This document shows, in pieces, positions 6,500 to 9,031 of a DNA stretch of 9,031 nt. Every line of letters begins with the position of its first letter. The first letter of the stretch is position 1. Under the pieces are notes generated by a model that saw only the letters and a list, made by a program, of their open reading frames with translations, was not told the DNA's origin and searched no databases. The position numbers and the translations under genes are program-made. Origin of the DNA: Clostridia bacterium (GTDB lineage: Bacteria; Bacillota_A; Clostridia; Oscillospirales; Acutalibacteraceae); the NCBI GenBank assembly GCA_024699005.1, contig JAILQN010000192.1:1-9031 (forward strand), written 5' to 3'.

Positions 6500-7180
6500 C
6501 TAATCCAACTTCCTCTGCACTATGTGGGCGATGATATTGACAGCCAGGGAGAGCAGGAGCAGTATGATGCCGAGGGCTATCGCCACGTCGAAGTTGCCCT
6601 TGTTCGTTTCCAGCATTATGGCGGTGGTCATGACCCTTGTCTTATTCTGGATATTCCCGCCGACGAGGGATACTGCGCCTACCTCGGCTATCGATCTGCC
6701 GAATGCGAGCAGTATCACGCTGACGAACTGTGAGGAACATTCCTTAATAAGAAGCAGCGTCTGTCTGAACCGGGGAATGCCTATGCCCGCGGCGGTCTCG
6801 GAAAGATTTTTTGCCTTATCTTCGGCGGCGGATGCCGCAAGTCCGGTGACAACGGGTGTTATCAGCAGCACCTGAGCTATCACCATGACACGGACGGTGA
6901 ACAGAAGTCTCAGCTGCCCGAAGGGCCCTATGGAGCGGAACAGCATAAATACGATAAGACCTGCCACCACGGGCGGCAAGCCCATCAGAGTGTCGGTGAT
7001 ACGTATCACGGCGCCCTTGCCCCTGAAGTTGCTTTTGCCGATCGCCACGCCCAGCGGAAGCCCGATAAGGGTGGAAAAACCGGTGCTGAACAGCGACATG
7101 ACAAGGGTGGTTGTTATTATCCCGCGGAGCTCCCTGTCACCGGACAGGATAAGCTCCGCGGCTGATTTCAGATATTCCGT
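6500..7180 (-). CDS. tupB: tungstate ABC transporter permease TupB (probable ACG start)
   Basis: A membrane permease of the Tup/Mod type. The first ATG (7099) gives 199 residues but cuts into the first membrane segment. The frame stays open upstream and encodes 27 further residues, EYLKSAAELILSGDRELRG and onward, that look like the normal TupB N-terminus, giving 226 residues, the usual length. At the expected start the codon is ACG (7180-7178), one base after the tupA stop, the same spacing as at tupC/moeA and moaA/MOSC. CTG at 7171 is the other candidate. Hydrophobic helices follow throughout. The EAA-like loop is seen in ETAAGIGIPRFRQTLLLI, with GRSIAEVGAVSLVGGNI just after it. A GGCGGA lies about 8 bases before the ACG. 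The gene identity is firm; the start is not. Confidence 0.9.
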   Translation of the reverse strand, partial: TEYLKSAAELILSGDRELRGIITTTLVMSLFSTGFSTLIGLPLGVAIGKSNFRGKGAVIRITDTLMGLPPVVAGLIVFMLFRSIGPFGQLRLLFTVRVMVIAQVLLITPVVTGLAASAAEDKAKNLSETAAGIGIPRFRQTLLLIKECSSQFVSVILLAFGRSIAEVGAVSLVGGNIQNKTRVMTTAIMLETNKGNFDVAIALGIILLLLSLAVNIIAHIVQRKLD

Positions 7181-7181
7181 A

Positions 7182-8072
7182 TCAGGCGTCCGCCAGCAGG
7201 AAGAACAGCTGTTCGCCGTATTCTTCTACGCCGTACTGTCTGATAAGCTCTGCAGCCTCGTCGGACTGCAGCCAGTCGATAAGCGCGTTCGCGCCGGCGG
7301 TGTTGATGGCAACTCCCTTGCCCGCAAACGCCTCTGCATCGGGATTTACGCCTATAAGCGAGTAGGTGTTCTTCATATCCTCCGCTTCGGCTTTGAGCAT
7401 CGCGAGGTTCGGAAGAGCGTCCTTCATGGAGAGGTAAGTGGCCTTATCGGTAAGGACGTAGGTGTTCATCTCATTGGCCTTGTTGAGCGTATCGCCCATG
7501 CCGGAACCGACGGAGATATACCAGTCCTGACCGGCCGGGTCGATCTCCGCGGCAGTCCAGATGTTGTTTTCTTTGTTGTGAGTGCCGCTCTCGTCGCCGC
7601 GTGAGCAGAAGGGAGACGCTGTTTCAGCGATGGCCTTGAAAGCGTCGGCGGCAGTCTCGGCGTCGGCAACGCCTGCGGGATCATCTGCGGGGCCGCAGAT
7701 GACAAAGAAATTGTACATGAACGAAAGCCTGTCGGTCGAGGCGTAGCCCGCGTCAATGAACTCTTCCTCTTTTGCTTTGGAGTGGACCAGGATCAGGTCT
7801 GCGTCGCCCGCTTCGGCGTAACCGATGGCAACGCCCGTGCCCGCGGAAGCGACCTTTACGGTATAGCCGCTCTTCGCCTCAAATGTGGGCAGCAGATAGG
7901 GGAGCAGTCCGGAGTCGTTGACGGACGTTGTGGTGGCGAGTCTTATAACAGTCTCGGAGGCCTCTGCAGGAGCGGATGCATCGGCTGTGGTGTCCTCGGG
8001 AGCTTTTTCGCCGCAGGCGGCAAAAGCAAACACCATAAGAACTGCCAGAAGTACAGCAAGAAGCTTTTTCAT
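7182..8072 (-). CDS. tupA: tungstate-binding lipoprotein TupA
   Basis: A 296-residue extracytoplasmic binding protein. The signal peptide MKKLLAVLLAVLMVFAFAAC is a type II signal with the lipidated cysteine at C20, followed by an acidic, Ala/Thr-rich linker (21-41). The mature domain opens with RLATTTSVNDSGLL (44-57), containing the TTTS motif characteristic of TupA. Then come SAGTGVAIG (76-84), GDADLILVHSK (89-99) and a CSRGDESGTH block. The ATG at 8072 is preferred since AAGGAG lies 7 bases upstream; in-frame ATGs at 8090 and 8078 add residues before the Lys-Lys of the signal peptide and have poor spacing. It is the first gene of the operon, after a structured leader. TupA of this class binds tungstate with very high affinity and prefers it over molybdate (family knowledge). 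Confidence 0.96.
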   Translation of the reverse strand: MKKLLAVLLAVLMVFAFAACGEKAPEDTTADASAPAEASETVIRLATTTSVNDSGLLPYLLPTFEAKSGYTVKVASAGTGVAIGYAEAGDADLILVHSKAKEEEFIDAGYASTDRLSFMYNFFVICGPADDPAGVADAETAADAFKAIAETASPFCSRGDESGTHNKENNIWTAAEIDPAGQDWYISVGSGMGDTLNKANEMNTYVLTDKATYLSMKDALPNLAMLKAEAEDMKNTYSLIGVNPDAEAFAGKGVAINTAGANALIDWLQSDEAAELIRQYGVEEYGEQLFFLLADA

Positions 8073-8100
8073 ATTCATTCTCCTTTTCAAACACGGAAGG

Positions 8101-8223
8101 CATATTTGTTTCCGGATATACCCTTAAGCCGTCGATGGGGAATCACGTTATCCCCAGGGGTGATATTTCGGCTTCGTTCCCGTCTCCATGCAGGATATGT
8201 TTAGGCGACGGAAATCGGATATG
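8101..8223 (-). promoter_or_regulatory. structured 5' leader of tupA, candidate riboswitch
   Basis: On the - strand the leader can form a closed domain. The base helix pairs 8219-8223 with 8101-8105 and 8209-8214 with 8109-8114 across a small internal loop. An inner perfect stem AAGCCG/CGGCTT pairs 8169-8174 with 8126-8131. Inside it, ATCAC (8164-8160) can pair with GTGAT (8146-8142) and TGGGGA (8156-8151) with TCCCCA (8141-8136). These two pairings interleave, so they are either a pseudoknot or mutually exclusive. The domain ends about 30 bases before the tupA start. Molybdenum-cofactor (Moco/Tuco) riboswitches control such genes in other bacteria, but I cannot confirm their consensus here. 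Confidence 0.45.
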
Positions 8224-8229
8224 AATACA

Positions 8230-8244
8230 GCGGAGGAACTCCGC
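8230..8244. repeat. short hairpin in the tupA leader
   Basis: GCGGAG (8230-8235) and CTCCGC (8239-8244) form a perfect 6-bp stem with a 3-nt loop. It lies just upstream of the larger leader fold and, on the - strand, would be near the 5' end of the tupA transcript. Confidence 0.55.
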
Positions 8245-8273
8245 AACTTCGACAAAAATTGACAAATAAGCAC

Positions 8274-8314
8274 TTGTATATCTTTTTATAATATGCTATC
8301 ATATATTTGTACAA
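8274..8314. promoter_or_regulatory. divergent promoter zone for mogA (+) and tupA (-), tentative
   Basis: The only AT-rich stretch in the divergent gap. For mogA, TTGTAT (8274-8279) and TATCAT (8297-8302) are 17 bp apart. For tupA on the - strand, TTGTAC (8314-8309) and TATAAA (8290-8285) are 18 bp apart. The two candidate promoters overlap, so the genes probably share control. The hexamers are imperfect and the choice is tentative. Confidence 0.4.
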
Positions 8315-8316
8315 AT
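8305..8316. promoter_or_regulatory. 12-bp perfect palindrome, candidate operator
   Basis: ATTTGTACAAAT is a perfect palindrome at the - strand -35 candidate of tupA and just after the + strand -10 candidate of mogA, 16 bases before the mogA start. A dimeric regulator bound here could control both directions. It does not match a ModE site that I recognise. Confidence 0.4.
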
Positions 8317-8331
8317 TTCAAGAGGTGAATT

Positions 8332-8832
8332 ATGCGCGTTTCGGTCATTTGTGTCAGTGACAGATGCTTCCGCGGCGAGCGGGAGGACAAGAGCGGCGAG
8401 GCAATATTCGAATGTCTTGCTCCCGTTGCGGAACGCGGCGAATATATCGTCGTTCCGGACGAGATCCAGGAGATAGAGAACGCACTTATTTCCCTCGCGG
8501 ACGAGGCAAAGAGCGAGCTTATCATCACCACCGGCGGCACCGGCTTCGCTCCGCGCGACGTGACGCCCGAGGCCACGGAGCGCGTGATAGAAAAACGGGT
8601 CCCCGGCATCCCCGAGGCGATAAGAGCAAGGAGCCTTGAGATAACGGACAGGGCGATGCTGTCCCGCGCGACCGCCGGTATCAGGGGGCGTTCGCTGATC
8701 ATCAATCTGCCGGGCAGCCCCAAGGCGGTACGGGAATCTATAAGCTTCATTATCGACGCCCTGCCTCACGCCGTGGAAGTGCTTTCCGGCGATACGCTCT
8801 CATGCGGCGGCAACTACGGCGAAAACCCGTGA
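8332..8832 (+). CDS. mogA: molybdopterin adenylyltransferase MogA/MoaB family
   Basis: A 166-residue single-domain MoCF protein that adenylates molybdopterin, preparing it for metal insertion by MoeA. The family core is TTGGTGFAPRDVTPEAT (66-82) with D76 in the conserved RDVT, an earlier acidic pair D43-E44, and NLPGSPKAVRES near the C-terminus. The ATG at 8332 has AGAGGTG five bases upstream. It is divergent from tupA but serves the same pathway. MogA and MoaB are not separable by eye in Gram-positive bacteria. The TGA stop (8830-8832) lies in the loop of a small hairpin. It is probably co-transcribed with the ThiF-like gene at 8935. Confidence 0.94.
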   Translation: MRVSVICVSDRCFRGEREDKSGEAIFECLAPVAERGEYIVVPDEIQEIENALISLADEAKSELIITTGGTGFAPRDVTPEATERVIEKRVPGIPEAIRARSLEITDRAMLSRATAGIRGRSLIINLPGSPKAVRESISFIIDALPHAVEVLSGDTLSCGGNYGENP

Positions 8833-8839
8833 ACGGGTT
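8824..8839 (+). repeat. hairpin over the mogA stop codon
   Basis: AACCCG (8824-8829) and CGGGTT (8834-8839) form a 6-bp stem with loop TGAA, which contains the mogA stop TGA. CTCTTAAT follows, so a T-run is lacking and termination is doubtful. Confidence 0.55.
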
Positions 8840-8846
8840 CTCTTAA

Positions 8847-8881
8847 TGAATAATGAATACTGAAGAATGAATAATGAATAA
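8847..8881. repeat. heptamer tandem repeat, TGAATAA type x5
   Basis: Five units in register: TGAATAA, TGAATAC, TGAAGAA, TGAATAA, TGAATAA. It lies between mogA and the next gene, in the same 35-bp format as the tract at 6459-6493. Confidence 0.92.
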
Positions 8882-8890
8882 TTGCGGCTT

Positions 8891-8910
8891 ATTTTTGCTG
8901 AAGCAAAAAT
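8891..8910 (+). repeat. hairpin with TGAA loop before the ThiF-like gene
   Basis: Positions 8891-8898 and 8903-8910 form a perfect 8-bp stem around TGAA. No T-run follows. It lies 24 bases before the next start codon and could affect its translation or transcript stability. Confidence 0.6.
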
Positions 8911-8934
8911 GTATATTCTGTTAAAGGAATGCAG

Positions 8935-9031
8935 ATGGTCGAAAAAGAAAGAACACAGGGTTTTGATATTTCCGCTTTTTCCGCCTGTGTGATAGGCTGC
9001 GGGGGATTGGGGAACAACGCCGCGACTCATC
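8935..9031 (+). CDS. ThiF/MoeB/HesA-family adenylyltransferase, 5' end only
   Basis: The first 32 codons of a gene that leaves the window. The translation MVEKERTQGFDISAFSACVI runs into GCGGLGNNAATH, the nucleotide-binding GxGGxG loop of E1-like enzymes (ThiF, MoeB, HesA), which adenylate the C-terminal glycine of small sulfur-carrier proteins such as MoaD or ThiS. The ATG at 8935 is chosen because AAAGGA (8924-8929) lies about six bases upstream; an ATG at 8929 would overlap it. Next to mogA, a role in activating a MoaD-like carrier for molybdopterin synthase is likely, but ThiF-type activity cannot be excluded from this fragment. Confidence 0.82.
   Translation, partial: MVEKERTQGFDISAFSACVIGCGGLGNNAATH

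Noticed and set aside
8121..8164. Resemblance of the leader (CTGGGGATAAC ... ATCGACGG, - strand) to the peptidyl-transferase region of 23S rRNA
   Set aside because: The match is short and compressed, lacks the flanking rRNA helices, and is better explained by the local stems; treated as coincidence.
8259..8292. TTGACA (8259) with TATAAT (8287) as the mogA promoter
   Set aside because: Both hexamers are perfect, but the 22-bp spacer is too long for a sigma-70-type promoter; the 17-bp pair at 8274/8297 was preferred.
8800..9030. Open frame on the - strand at the right edge
   Set aside because: It runs through the heptamer repeat and antisense to the ThiF-like start, and has no recognisable motif.

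Overview
The window looks like a chromosomal segment of an anaerobic gut-type Bacillota (Clostridia, probably Oscillospirales/Ruminococcaceae). The inference rests on a CCA-encoding tRNA cluster in the order Val-Asp-Phe-Gly-Cys, moderately GC-rich genes with AGGAGG-type ribosome binding sites, a TupA-type lipoprotein, and abundant short hairpin and 7-bp repeats. Species cannot be fixed from the sequence alone.

Layout. (1) 28-512: five tRNA genes on the + strand. (2) 510-732: a perfect 20-bp-stem hairpin that uses the CCA end of tRNA-Cys as its foot, followed by an array of small hairpins separated by a GTGATG/CATCAC spacer motif; this fills the convergent gap between the tRNAs and the operon coming from the right. 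(3) 728-8072, all on the - strand: an eight-gene, tightly packed operon read right to left: tupA-tupB-tupC (tungstate ABC importer), moeA, a moeA fused to a periplasmic-binding-protein-like domain, moaC, moaA and a stand-alone MOSC protein. (4) 8073-8331: a divergent control region with a folded leader on the tupA side, an AT-rich promoter zone and a 12-bp palindrome. (5) 8332-9031, + strand: mogA/moaB, then repeats and hairpins, then the first 32 codons of a ThiF/MoeB/HesA-type adenylyltransferase that runs off the window.

Together the genes describe one pathway: import of tungstate (or molybdate) by TupABC; conversion of GTP to cyclic pyranopterin monophosphate by MoaA and MoaC; adenylation of molybdopterin by MogA; metal insertion by one or both MoeA proteins; and cofactor or sulfur handling by the MOSC protein. 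The partial ThiF-like protein may activate a sulfur carrier. MPT synthase (MoaD/MoaE) is not visible. Pairing a Tup importer with two different MoeA proteins suggests a locus for the tungsten form of the cofactor, but this is inference.

The most unusual signals are not genes. Six separate tracts of 7-bp tandem repeats, with different unit sequences, lie in the operon and beside it. Two sit inside tupC and together form a 111-bp in-frame block (31 + 49 + 31 bp), and two sit inside the moeA fusion. tupB appears to have ACG where an ATG start is expected. The tupA leader can fold into a closed multi-helix domain and is a candidate riboswitch.
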